In this document: in pieces, positions 42,722 through 50,188 of the stretch
How positions within the stretch are numbered: position 1 is the stretch's first letter
Layout: each line of letters begins with the position of its first letter
Source of the DNA: JACVRW01 sp963734365
Lineage (GTDB): Bacteria; Actinomycetota; Thermoleophilia; Solirubrobacterales; Thermoleophilaceae
Assembly: GCA_963734365.1 (NCBI GenBank)
Contig: CAVTGV010000005.1
Location: 124,001-188,000, forward strand
Direction of reading: 5' to 3'
DNA length: 64,000 nucleotides
Made by a program: the position numbers and the translations under genes
The notes under the pieces: generated by a model
Told to the model about the DNA's origin: nothing
Database searches by the model: none
Seen by the model: the letters and a program-made list of their open reading frames with translations, nothing else

Positions 42722-43912
42722 TCACGGCGAGGTGGGCTGCACCGGAATCAGCTCCATGACCTGGTCGATCTGCGCCTGCTGGTCGACCGACACCGCCGTG
42801 TCGTCGCCGAGGATCCACGCCCGGTTGTAGACCGCCTGGCCCGGGTCGTCCTCGTAGCCGGGCTGGACGCTCAGGAGGTACTCCTCGAGCGGCTGCGGCA
42901 GCTTGGCCGCGTCGTCGGTGAGGAGGAGCGGCGCGAACAGGCCACGGGTGGCCAGCGGAGCCGCGGCTGCCGCGTCGAGGGGACGCGAGAGGTTGGCGAC
43001 GGCGAAGTTGTAGCCCGGCACCACCACTCCCCAGCCGAAGTCGCCCTTCTCGTAGCGCGCGAAGGCGATCGCGTTCTCCACCGGAGTGTCGGCCTCGATG
43101 CGCTCGACGGAGCGAGCGAGCTTCCTGTCCTTGTCGAGCTGGTCCGCGACCTTCTTCGAGATGATCCGCTCGGGACCGAGGATGAACACGTTCGGGCGCT
43201 CGTGCTCGCGGATCGCCTTGAGGATGGGCGCCGGGATCGAGTTGCGCTTGACCGGCAGCACGGAATCGCCCGAGCGGGCGGCCCAGGACGCCGCGGGCAT
43301 GGCCCATTCGGCGCTGTCGCCGGAGTAGAGCACGATGTCGTTGGACGGCTCGCCGCGCGCGGCAGAGAAGAAGCGGTCGATGGAGGCGGCGCGGGCAAAC
43401 GGGTCCTTGCCCTCGACCACGGCGGTCTTGAAGCCCTCGGGCCGGGCCACATCGCGACCCATTCGGATCACCTGGGCATCCTCGGAGAGATCGGAGCCCT
43501 TCGGGTCGAGCCGTTCGAGGGTGTCGCCGGTGACGGCCGGCAGCTCGTCGCCGTCGGTGAGCAGAAGTGGGGCGGCGATCGGAGGCCCGGCCAGCACCGA
43601 GGCGGCTATGCCGGTGACCCAGTCGTCCTGATCGACGAGCACCACGGCGGTCGGCCGGTCGGCGTCGCCGGTGGCCGGGAAGAGCGCGTCAGCCACGCCG
43701 GCGGCGTCGGCCACCGCATCGCTGCCGCCCACCCGGACGGTGTTGCGAGTGGCGCTGGACGGGAACCCGAGCTTCTGGGCGGCCTGGTCGTCGTCGGGCT
43801 GCACCCCGAGCTGGGGTGGGCTCTTCTCGTCCTCGTCGCCGAGGCTGCACCCGCCCAGGGCCAGGGCGAGGAGCAGGAGTGACGCGCCAAAGCGGACCAA
43901 TACCGGGCGCAC
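42722..43912 (-). CDS. Lipoprotein with cell-wall-binding repeat 2-like domain
   Basis: A 396-residue lipoprotein from GTG 43912: signal peptide with lipobox LALGGC, then an acidic linker and repeated units of VRVGGSDAVADAAGVADALF and VVLVDQDDWVTGIAAS type, similar to the CWB2 fold that holds S-layer proteins to wall polymers. Cysteine of the lipobox is residue 22. It lies downstream of the 43940 palindromic repeat. An in-frame start at 43990 would disrupt the signal peptide. Confidence 0.8.
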   Translation of the reverse strand: MRPVLVRFGASLLLLALALGGCSLGDEDEKSPPQLGVQPDDDQAAQKLGFPSSATRNTVRVGGSDAVADAAGVADALFPATGDADRPTAVVLVDQDDWVTGIAASVLAGPPIAAPLLLTDGDELPAVTGDTLERLDPKGSDLSEDAQVIRMGRDVARPEGFKTAVVEGKDPFARAASIDRFFSAARGEPSNDIVLYSGDSAEWAMPAASWAARSGDSVLPVKRNSIPAPILKAIREHERPNVFILGPERIISKKVADQLDKDRKLARSVERIEADTPVENAIAFARYEKGDFGWGVVVPGYNFAVANLSRPLDAAAAAPLATRGLFAPLLLTDDAAKLPQPLEEYLLSVQPGYEDDPGQAVYNRAWILGDDTAVSVDQQAQIDQVMELIPVQPTSP

Positions 43913-43939
43913 GATAGCCGCGCGTGAGGCGTAAACCAG

Positions 43940-43972
43940 TCGTGCGCACCCGGCCGAGCCGGGTGCTTCGCC
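43940..43972. repeat. 33-bp palindromic repeat, intergenic copy
   Basis: TCGTGCGCACCCGGC, then CGA, then GCCGGGTGCTTCGCC. It matches 35958-35990 at 30 of 33 bases, and two of the three differences keep the stem paired. This copy is in the gap upstream of the lipoprotein gene. Confidence 0.75.
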
Positions 43973-43996
43973 ACAAACCCGCCGGCACATGTACGA

Positions 43997-44012
43997 TTGA
44001 CTAGTCAGTCAA
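43997..44012. promoter_or_regulatory. TetR-type operator upstream of an acyl-CoA dehydrogenase gene
   Basis: TTGACTAGTCAGTCAA, with outer arms TTGACT and AGTCAA, 24 bases before the GTG start at 44037. It matches the hbd-thiolase operator at 31202-31217 at 15 of 16 bases, pointing to the same regulator. The gene for that regulator is not identified here; the nearby TetR has a different palindrome. Confidence 0.7.
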
Positions 44013-44036
44013 CGCGACTGTGGAGGCACCGACACC

Positions 44037-45311
44037 GTGGATTTCAGGCTCAACGAAGATCAACTCGAGTTCCAGCGCACCTGTCGGCGGTTCGCCGCCG
44101 AGGTGATGCGACCGGTGGCCGCCGAGTACGACCGCACCGAGGGCGTGCCCTGGGAGGTCATAAAGCAGGCTCGGGAATGGGGCCTCCACGGCATGGACCA
44201 GATCACCAAGGTGGGCTCGGATCCCGACGGCATCCTGGCCTGCATCTACGCCGAGGAGCTGCACTGGGGCTGCGCGGGCATCGCGCTCGCGATCTCGGGC
44301 GGCTCGCTGGCCGCGGCTGGGATCGCCAGCTCGGGAACGCCCGAGCAGATCGGCCGTTGGGTGCCGGAGTGCTTCGGCGAGGGTGACGAGGTCAAGCTGG
44401 GCGCCTACGCCGTCACCGAGCCCCAGGCGGGCTCGGATGTGCGCTCACTGCGCACAACCGCGGTACAGGACGGCGACGAATGGGTCCTCAACGGCACCAA
44501 GGTGTTCATCACCAACGGCGGCATCGCCGACGTGACCGTGGTCGTGGCCACCATCGACAAGGATCTCGGCCATCGCGGCCAGGCCTCGTTCGTGGTCCCC
44601 AAGGGCACGCCCGGCTTCTCGATGGGCAAGAAGGAGTCCAAGCTCGGCATTCGCGCGTCACAGACGTCCGAGCTCATCCTCGAGGACTGCCGCGTGCCGA
44701 TGGAGAACCTGCTCGGCGGCTACGAGAAGCTTCAGGCCAAGCTCGAGCGCGCCCGCTCGGGCCAGTCCACCGGGCGCTCCTCGGGCGCACTCGCCACCTT
44801 CGAGCTCACCCGGCCGTTTGTGGGCGCCTCCGCGCTCGGCATCGGCCAGGCCGCCTACGAATGGACCCTCGAGTACCTCGAGGACAAGGAGGAGAACGGC
44901 GTGCCGCTGCTCGAGCAGCAGCGCATCCAGCAGACCATGGCCGACGTGGCGACCGAGATCGAGGCATCGCGCCTGCTCGTGTGGCGCGCCGCCTGGATGG
45001 GCCGCAACGGCGTGCCGATGACCGCCGGACAGGGCTCGATGTCGAAGCTCAAGGCCGGCGACACGGCGATGTGGGCCACCACCACCCTGATGGACCTGGT
45101 GGGCCCCTTCGCCCAAACCACGGACTGCCCGCTCGAGAAGTGGTTCCGGGACGCCAAGATCTACCAGATCTTCGAGGGCACGGCCCAGGTCCAGCGGCTG
45201 GTGGTCTCACGCATGCAGAGGGCCGACTACCAGCGCAAGCTGATCGAGGCCCAGGCCGTGCTGGAGCAGGCGCCGGGCAACGCCACCGGCGACGTGATCA
45301 CCGCCGCCTAG
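44037..45311 (+). CDS. Acyl-CoA dehydrogenase under TetR-type operator
   Basis: A 424-residue FAD enzyme with YAVTEPQAGSDVRSLRTTAV, FITNGGIADVTVVVAT, a long beta-domain insert with KLERARSGQSTGRSSGAL, and C-terminal DAKIYQIFEGTAQVQRLVVSR. GTG 44037 follows TGGAGG. It is close in sequence pattern to the 50189 gene product, so the two are probably paralogues. Confidence 0.93.
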   Translation: MDFRLNEDQLEFQRTCRRFAAEVMRPVAAEYDRTEGVPWEVIKQAREWGLHGMDQITKVGSDPDGILACIYAEELHWGCAGIALAISGGSLAAAGIASSGTPEQIGRWVPECFGEGDEVKLGAYAVTEPQAGSDVRSLRTTAVQDGDEWVLNGTKVFITNGGIADVTVVVATIDKDLGHRGQASFVVPKGTPGFSMGKKESKLGIRASQTSELILEDCRVPMENLLGGYEKLQAKLERARSGQSTGRSSGALATFELTRPFVGASALGIGQAAYEWTLEYLEDKEENGVPLLEQQRIQQTMADVATEIEASRLLVWRAAWMGRNGVPMTAGQGSMSKLKAGDTAMWATTTLMDLVGPFAQTTDCPLEKWFRDAKIYQIFEGTAQVQRLVVSRMQRADYQRKLIEAQAVLEQAPGNATGDVITAA

Positions 45312-45698
45312 CTAGGACCAGAACTCGTCGCTGTAGGCCGGGAGCGCCTCGACCATCCAGAGTCGGCTTACCCGGCCGTCGTCGACGTCGGCAAGGAAGG
45401 CCGCGAAGTTGTGGAGTCGCCTGCCCTCGCGCTCGGCCTGGATCTCGACCATGGTCATCACCCTGTGCTGGTCCACGGCCAGCGTCTGCGTCACGCGTGC
45501 GCTCCCGCCGGCCGCCCGCAGATCCGGGAGACGGCGCATGTACTCATCGGCGCCGCGGACCTCGTCCACGCCCGACTCTGCGTTCGTCACGTAGGCCGTG
45601 AGGTCGTCGGCCAGCAGGCTTCGCACCGCCTGGAAATCCCCGTCCGCGTAGGCCCGAAACAGACGCCGGGCGATGTCCAGAGCGCTCGTCTCGTTCAT
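45312..45698 (-). CDS. SnoaL-like (NTF2-fold) protein
   Basis: A 128-residue protein with the SnoaL/NTF2 pattern: an N-terminal helix (ALDIARRLFRAYADGDFQAV), LLADDLTAYV, and DVDDGRVSRLWMVEALP near the end. Small cone-shaped folds of this kind bind ligands or act as isomerases. Its stop abuts the end of the acyl-CoA dehydrogenase gene on the other strand. Confidence 0.8.
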   Translation of the reverse strand: MNETSALDIARRLFRAYADGDFQAVRSLLADDLTAYVTNAESGVDEVRGADEYMRRLPDLRAAGGSARVTQTLAVDQHRVMTMVEIQAEREGRRLHNFAAFLADVDDGRVSRLWMVEALPAYSDEFWS

Positions 45699-45803
45699 TC
45701 GACCCTCGAAGCAAACCTACAGGCGAACGCTGGAGCGCTACCAGCGCTCACCCTGAGCGCCAACTGAGGCGGCAGGATCCGCACCGGGCGTACTCTCTTT
45801 CCA

Positions 45804-46307
45804 GTGCGTCCGGCGCGCGTCATCGTGGTGCTCGGCATCCTGCTCACGCTGGTGGGCTGCGATTCCGATTCCGATTCCGAGCCGAGCTCCGACAGCCCCG
45901 GCGGCGAGCAGACCGCTCCACGGGCGGAGCACCAGGACGGAGAGGGCCTGCGCTCGCCCGAGGGCGCGTTGATTCGGCACTGGCTGGCGGCTCTCGAGCG
46001 CGACGACTACGCCCGGGCCGCGAGGTCGTTCGCCCCGGGGGCGCTGGTCGACCAGGGCGTCCCCTACCGGCTCACCTCGCCCGCCGCGGCTCGGCGCTTC
46101 AACGCGGCGCTGCCGTGCCGTGCGGATCTCGTCCGCCTCAAGGACGAGGGCAGGAGGTCACTCGCCTCGTTCCGCATCCGGAGGGGGCCCGGCGGACCCT
46201 GCCACGGGATTGTGCGGGTGCGCTTGCGCTTCCGCGATGAGCACTTCACGGAATTCGTGCAGCTGCCCGGCGACGACGAGCAGGACCGCTCGGGCGAGCC
46301 GATCTAG
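45804..46307 (+). CDS. Hypothetical lipoprotein
   Basis: A 167-residue lipoprotein from GTG 45804, with lipobox LTLVGC at residues 14-19, a Ser/Asp-rich spacer, and a domain with IRHWLAALERDDYARAARSF that resembles small NTF2-like folds. TACTCT at 45791-45796 is seven bases before the GTG, so the mRNA may be leaderless. The 3' end overlaps the converging thioesterase by 4 bp. Confidence 0.75.
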   Translation: MRPARVIVVLGILLTLVGCDSDSDSEPSSDSPGGEQTAPRAEHQDGEGLRSPEGALIRHWLAALERDDYARAARSFAPGALVDQGVPYRLTSPAAARRFNAALPCRADLVRLKDEGRRSLASFRIRRGPGGPCHGIVRVRLRFRDEHFTEFVQLPGDDEQDRSGEPI

Positions 46308-46795
46308 CCGCGCTCCCGGTGCTCCTCCATGTGGCGCCGCTCCTCAAGCCGGTTGTCGCGCCGCAGCTGCGCCTCGCGCGCACGCCGTAGCTCGTCGGCC
46401 GTTTCGGGAGCCAGGGGCGGAATCTCCGCCGGCTGGCCCTCATCGTCCAGTGCGACCATGGTCAGGTACGCGGTGGAGGTGTGGGTGACCTCGCGGGTGC
46501 GCACGTTCTCGGACTCCACGCGCACGCCCACCTCCATCGACGTTCGCCACGCGGCGTTGACCGTGGCCCGTACGGTCACGAGCGCCCCCACGAAGACGGG
46601 GTGGCGAAACGTCATCCGGTCCATACCGGCGGTGACCACGCGCAGGCCGCAGTGGCGCACCGCGGCGATTCCCGCCACCTCGTCGCACATGTGCAGGATC
46701 ACGCCGCCGTGGACGTTGCCGGCGATGTTGGCCTGGCCCACCCCCATCCAGCGGCTGAGGACCGAGCTCGAGTCGGAGGGTGGCTTGGGGGTCAT
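46304..46795 (-). CDS. Acyl-CoA thioesterase (hotdog fold)
   Basis: A 163-residue YciA/BACH-type thioesterase. The hotdog helix with NVHGGVILHMCDEVAGIAA carries the active-site Asp, and MTFRHPVFVGALVTVRATVN matches the conserved strand. It releases CoA from acyl-CoA. The C-terminal tail is charged and probably helical. Confidence 0.9.
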   Translation of the reverse strand: MTPKPPSDSSSVLSRWMGVGQANIAGNVHGGVILHMCDEVAGIAAVRHCGLRVVTAGMDRMTFRHPVFVGALVTVRATVNAAWRTSMEVGVRVESENVRTREVTHTSTAYLTMVALDDEGQPAEIPPLAPETADELRRAREAQLRRDNRLEERRHMEEHRERG

Positions 46796-46892
46796 GGGCG
46801 TGAAGGATCACACGCGAGCGCGGCTGGCTAGTCTTGCTGCACCGCCTCCGAGTGGGGAGGCGATCCGAACGCGAGTTTGAAGGAGGCGCCAG

Positions 46893-47672
46893 ATGCCAGG
46901 TCTCGGCGGGCGCATGTCCACCGTAATCAAGGCGAAGATCTCGAGAATGCTCGACCGGACCGAGGATCCGGGGGAGACCCTGGACTACGGCTACCAGAAG
47001 CAGGTCGAGATGCTCCAGAACGTCAAGAAGGGCATCGCCGACGTAGTCACGGCCAAGAAGCGCCTGCAGATGCAGTCGTCCAAGCTCGAGCAGCAGGTGG
47101 TCAAGCTCGACACCCAGGCCCGCCAGGCGCTGTCTCAGGGGCGCGAGGACCTCGCCCGCATGGCGCTCGAGCGCAAGACCCTCGCCCAGACCGAGCTGCA
47201 GTCACTCGACTCTCAGATCACCGAGCTCCAGGGCCAGCAGGAGAAGCTCACCGAGAACGAGCAGAAGCTGCGCACCAAGATCGAGGCCTTCCGGACCAAG
47301 AAGGAAGTCATCAAGGCGCAGTACTCGGCCGCCGAGGCTCAGGTCAAGATCTCCGAGGCCGCCTCAGGCGTGGGCGAGGAGATGGCCGATCTCGGGCTCG
47401 CGATGCAGCGCGCCGAGGACAAGACCGAGACGATGCGGGCCCGCGCGGGCGCCGTCGAGGAGCTCGAGGCCGCCGGTACGTTCGACGACATCACCCAGCT
47501 GGGCTCCGGCCAGGACGACATCGAGCGCGAGCTCTCCGAGCTCACCAGCGGCGCGCAGGTGGACGACGAGCTGGCCAAGATGAAGGCCGAGCTCGGCTCG
47601 GGCGGCGGCGACTCGCCTGCGCTCGAGCAGGGCGCTGAGCAGGGGGCTGAGCAAGGGAAGGAGAACGCGTGA
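46893..47672 (+). CDS. pspA: Phage-shock protein A (PspA/Vipp1 family)
   Basis: A 259-residue coiled-coil membrane-remodelling protein that binds stressed inner membranes. Long helical heptads run from about residue 20 to 200 (ALSQGREDLARMALERKTLA and similar). The C-terminus is acidic with AEQGAEQG repeats. ATG 46893 has AGGAGGCG upstream; ATG 46914 is possible. The next gene (pspAA) overlaps by GTGA. The other components, pspAB and htpX, are about 14 kb away. Confidence 0.92.
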   Translation: MPGLGGRMSTVIKAKISRMLDRTEDPGETLDYGYQKQVEMLQNVKKGIADVVTAKKRLQMQSSKLEQQVVKLDTQARQALSQGREDLARMALERKTLAQTELQSLDSQITELQGQQEKLTENEQKLRTKIEAFRTKKEVIKAQYSAAEAQVKISEAASGVGEEMADLGLAMQRAEDKTETMRARAGAVEELEAAGTFDDITQLGSGQDDIERELSELTSGAQVDDELAKMKAELGSGGGDSPALEQGAEQGAEQGKENA

Positions 47673-47947
47673 TCGTCCGGATCTCGGGCGAGGGCCAGTT
47701 CAACCTGCCCGACGAGGACTCGGATCGCCTGAACGAGCTCGACAACCGCGCGGTCGCCGCGATCGATCAGGGCGACGAGACCGGCTTCCGTGAGCTGTGG
47801 TCGCAGATGCTCGAGCTGGTGGCCGGCGACGGCAATCGCGTCTCCGACGACGAGCTCGTGGAGTCCGACGTGATCCTGCCGCCGCGCGACATCTCTTTCG
47901 ACGAGGCCAGCGGCGAGTTCACGGGCGAGGGCCTGATCCCGGACTGA
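47669..47947 (+). CDS. pspAA: PspA-associated protein PspAA
   Basis: A 92-residue acidic protein (MIVRISGEGQFNLPDEDSD, with SFDEASGEFTGEGLIPD at the end), matching the PspAA family that is coded next to pspA in actinobacteria and archaea. GTG at 47669 overlaps the TGA of pspA. It is thought to act with PspA in envelope stress; details are not established. Confidence 0.85.
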   Translation: MIVRISGEGQFNLPDEDSDRLNELDNRAVAAIDQGDETGFRELWSQMLELVAGDGNRVSDDELVESDVILPPRDISFDEASGEFTGEGLIPD

Positions 47948-47966
47948 GCGGCGCCCGCTCCGCCCG

Positions 47967-48440
47967 TCAGAGCTCGCGCTCGTAGAAGTAGTTGACCGGC
48001 CCGCCCGGTCGTCCTCCGGTGTTGTCGAAGCCGAGGCTCTCGTAGAGAGCGCGGGCGGCCGTGTCGTCCTCGCCGGTGCCGAGGTCCATGTGGTCGGCGC
48101 CCTCCGCTCGGGCGACCTCGATGGCCGCCTCCATGAGCGCGCGTCCCAGTCCCTGTCCCCGCCGGCCGGGAACCACGTACAGCTCGGCCAGGTAGCACTC
48201 CAGAGCGTTGGTCCAGATGGCCGGGCGAAAGCGCAGCAGCGCGAGCCCGTCCGGGCCGGGTCCGCCCACGAGGACCGTGAGCTCACCTTCGCCGAGCAAC
48301 ATCCGCACGCGTTCGGCCAGCGCCTGCGGACCCGGCGTGATGTCGTCGAACTCCGTGTTGAAGTCGTGGAGAAGGCGGCCGATCGCCTCGGCGTCGGCGG
48401 CGCCCGCGCGGCGTACGTCTGTGTCTGGGGAGGTGCTCAT
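47967..48440 (-). CDS. GNAT-family N-acetyltransferase
   Basis: A 157-residue acetyltransferase with the acetyl-CoA loop VVPGRRGQGLGRALMEAA and ARALYESLGF. Start at ATG 48440 (GTG 48446 also possible). Substrate unknown. Converges on pspAA with 19 bases between. Confidence 0.9.
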   Translation of the reverse strand: MSTSPDTDVRRAGAADAEAIGRLLHDFNTEFDDITPGPQALAERVRMLLGEGELTVLVGGPGPDGLALLRFRPAIWTNALECYLAELYVVPGRRGQGLGRALMEAAIEVARAEGADHMDLGTGEDDTAARALYESLGFDNTGGRPGGPVNYFYEREL

Positions 48441-48501
48441 GTCCACAAGAGTGTGCGCGATCGCTCATACCGGAGGCGCTCGTGCTGGCATCTTCACCGT
48501 C

Positions 48502-48978
48502 GTGGCCGCCTGGACAGCTACAGCAACAGCGAACGCGACCCCCGAGCAGCTCCTCGAGGTCCTCACCCATCCGGAGGAGATCCGGCGCTGGTCGCCCGTC
48601 TCGTTCGACCTCGGCGAGAGCGACGACGCCCGCCTCGACGCCGGCGCCCGGGTCCGTGTCACGGGCCGGCTGGCCGGGGTGGCGGTGGGCTTCGACGTGG
48701 AGGTGCACGCCGCCGGCGACGGTGGACTCGAGCTGTCAGCCGACGGCCCGATCGGCCTGGACGTGCGCTACGAGGTCACCGGAGACGGCACCGGGTCCGA
48801 GCTCAGCGCATCCGTGGCCATGCGCCGCGGTGGCGGCCTCAGGGGCCGCCTGGTGGCCAACGCCGCCGCCACGCTGCTGTCGGCCGGGGCGCTCGACAGC
48901 GCCACCCGGCGCATCGCCGACGCGGCGGAGTCCCAGCTCTCCGCCGGCGAGTCCGAGCTGTGGGCCCTCGCTGCCTGA
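48502..48978 (+). CDS. SRPBCC (START-like) family protein
   Basis: A 158-residue protein with the helix-grip pattern (ATPEQLLEVLTHPEEIRRWS, GARVRVTGRLAGVAVGFDVE) and a C-terminal helix with AESQLSAGESELWALAA. Such proteins bind hydrophobic ligands or act in polyketide or stress processes. Start taken at GTG 48502. Divergent from the acetyltransferase. Confidence 0.75.
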   Translation: MAAWTATATANATPEQLLEVLTHPEEIRRWSPVSFDLGESDDARLDAGARVRVTGRLAGVAVGFDVEVHAAGDGGLELSADGPIGLDVRYEVTGDGTGSELSASVAMRRGGGLRGRLVANAAATLLSAGALDSATRRIADAAESQLSAGESELWALAA

Positions 48979-48982
48979 ACCG

Positions 48983-49993
48983 CTAGGCGGTCTCGGCGCG
49001 GGTTGTCCGGCGCAGGCCCGCGCGACGTCTCAGGACCACCACCAGCGCGGCGCCCGCCAGCAGCGGCAGACCGAGCACGAGCAGCCACGGCACGCCGTCG
49101 TCGGTCTCGCGCTCCGTCCGGCGGATCGTCGCGCTCCGGTGGCCGGCGATCCTCGCGCGCAACGTGGCGGTGTCGACGCTGGCTAGCGTGCGCTGTCCGG
49201 CCAGCACGGCGAGCGTGCCTCCGTCGAGATCGAGCTTGGAGTGCCACAGGCCATCCGGGCCGGTCGCCATGCCCTCGAGGTCGATGCAGAACGCCCTGCG
49301 CTTCTCGGTGTCGAGCGCGTGGATGAAGGCGTACTCGGAGCCCTTGTAGAGGGTGTACTCCCAGCGCCCTCCCGGCCCGGTGGCGCGGGTCATCGGCCAC
49401 CCGTTCATGCGCTCATCGGGCTCGCGCGGATCCACGATCGGCTTCTTCAGCAGGCGCTCACGGCGCAGGTCGTACGCCCGCACCTCGTACCGGGCGGGGT
49501 CCCTCGGCGACAGGTAGCGGATCAGGTACATCGTGCGCGCGTCGGGTGAGAGGGCGTCGAAGCTGAAGTCGCCCTTCAGGGCGAATCGCCGCCGGATCCG
49601 CAACGTCTCGGTGTCGGCCAGCGCGAACCGGGTCGTGTTATGGGGAAGGGCTCGCCGCGGCTGGATCAGGGCCAGCGTGCGACCGTCCGCGCTGAGCCCA
49701 CTCGGGGTGGCGTCGTACGCCACGACCGGAACCGTCAGCCGCCCTTTCACGACGACCCGCCGCAGGCGGCGCCTGCTGTCGGCGTCGATCGCCTCGAGTG
49801 CCGTGCCGGTCCCGGCGCGCCGCGTCATATAGGCCACTCCCTCGCCCGGAGCCTGGATCGGGCGCGCGTCCACCCCCACCACGGGCTGGCCGTCTGCCCC
49901 CGCGGCGGGGGGAGCCACGGCCAGAGCGAGGACGCTGCCGACGAGCGGCATGAGCAGTGTCGCGATGCGGGCGCGGGTGGTCATGCCCTCCAT
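48983..49993 (-). CDS. Membrane-anchored beta-propeller-like protein
   Basis: A 336-residue protein with a signal peptide (cleavage near PPAAGA), about five WD40/YVTN-like strands blocks (AYDATPSGLSADGRTLALI, SFDALSPDARTMYLI, GGTLAVLAGQRTLASVDTAT) and a C-terminal membrane helix (VPWLLVLGLPLLAGAALVVVL) with a basic end. Likely extracytoplasmic. Similar in style to the propeller half of the 57777-59180 fusion. Function unknown. Confidence 0.7.
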   Translation of the reverse strand: MEGMTTRARIATLLMPLVGSVLALAVAPPAAGADGQPVVGVDARPIQAPGEGVAYMTRRAGTGTALEAIDADSRRRLRRVVVKGRLTVPVVAYDATPSGLSADGRTLALIQPRRALPHNTTRFALADTETLRIRRRFALKGDFSFDALSPDARTMYLIRYLSPRDPARYEVRAYDLRRERLLKKPIVDPREPDERMNGWPMTRATGPGGRWEYTLYKGSEYAFIHALDTEKRRAFCIDLEGMATGPDGLWHSKLDLDGGTLAVLAGQRTLASVDTATLRARIAGHRSATIRRTERETDDGVPWLLVLGLPLLAGAALVVVLRRRAGLRRTTRAETA

Positions 49994-50054
49994 ACGGTGA
50001 GCGCGGCGTGGCAGGTCCGCGGTGGTGCTGCGCCCCGTGGACCGGGCGTGTGCT

Positions 50055-50106
50055 GGGGGTTCCTGACGTTAGGTGCCCTATAGCGTCACTTTCGTCAGGA
50101 ACCCCC
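50055..50106. repeat. Palindromic intergenic element
   Basis: GGGGGTTCCTGACG (50055-50068) and CGTCAGGAACCCCC (50093-50106) form a perfect 14-bp stem around a 24-base loop that contains a second GCGTCA able to pair with TGACG. It lies in the gap between two genes that both start facing outward, so it is not a simple terminator. It shares GGGGGTTCCTG with the element at 49-63. Confidence 0.65.
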
Positions 50107-50188
50107 CACGCACGTCTCGTACTCACCCCCCTCACTGCCAACCGGATCACGCCCGACCGTCGCGCAGGCCCGAGCGGAAGGCAGCGGC

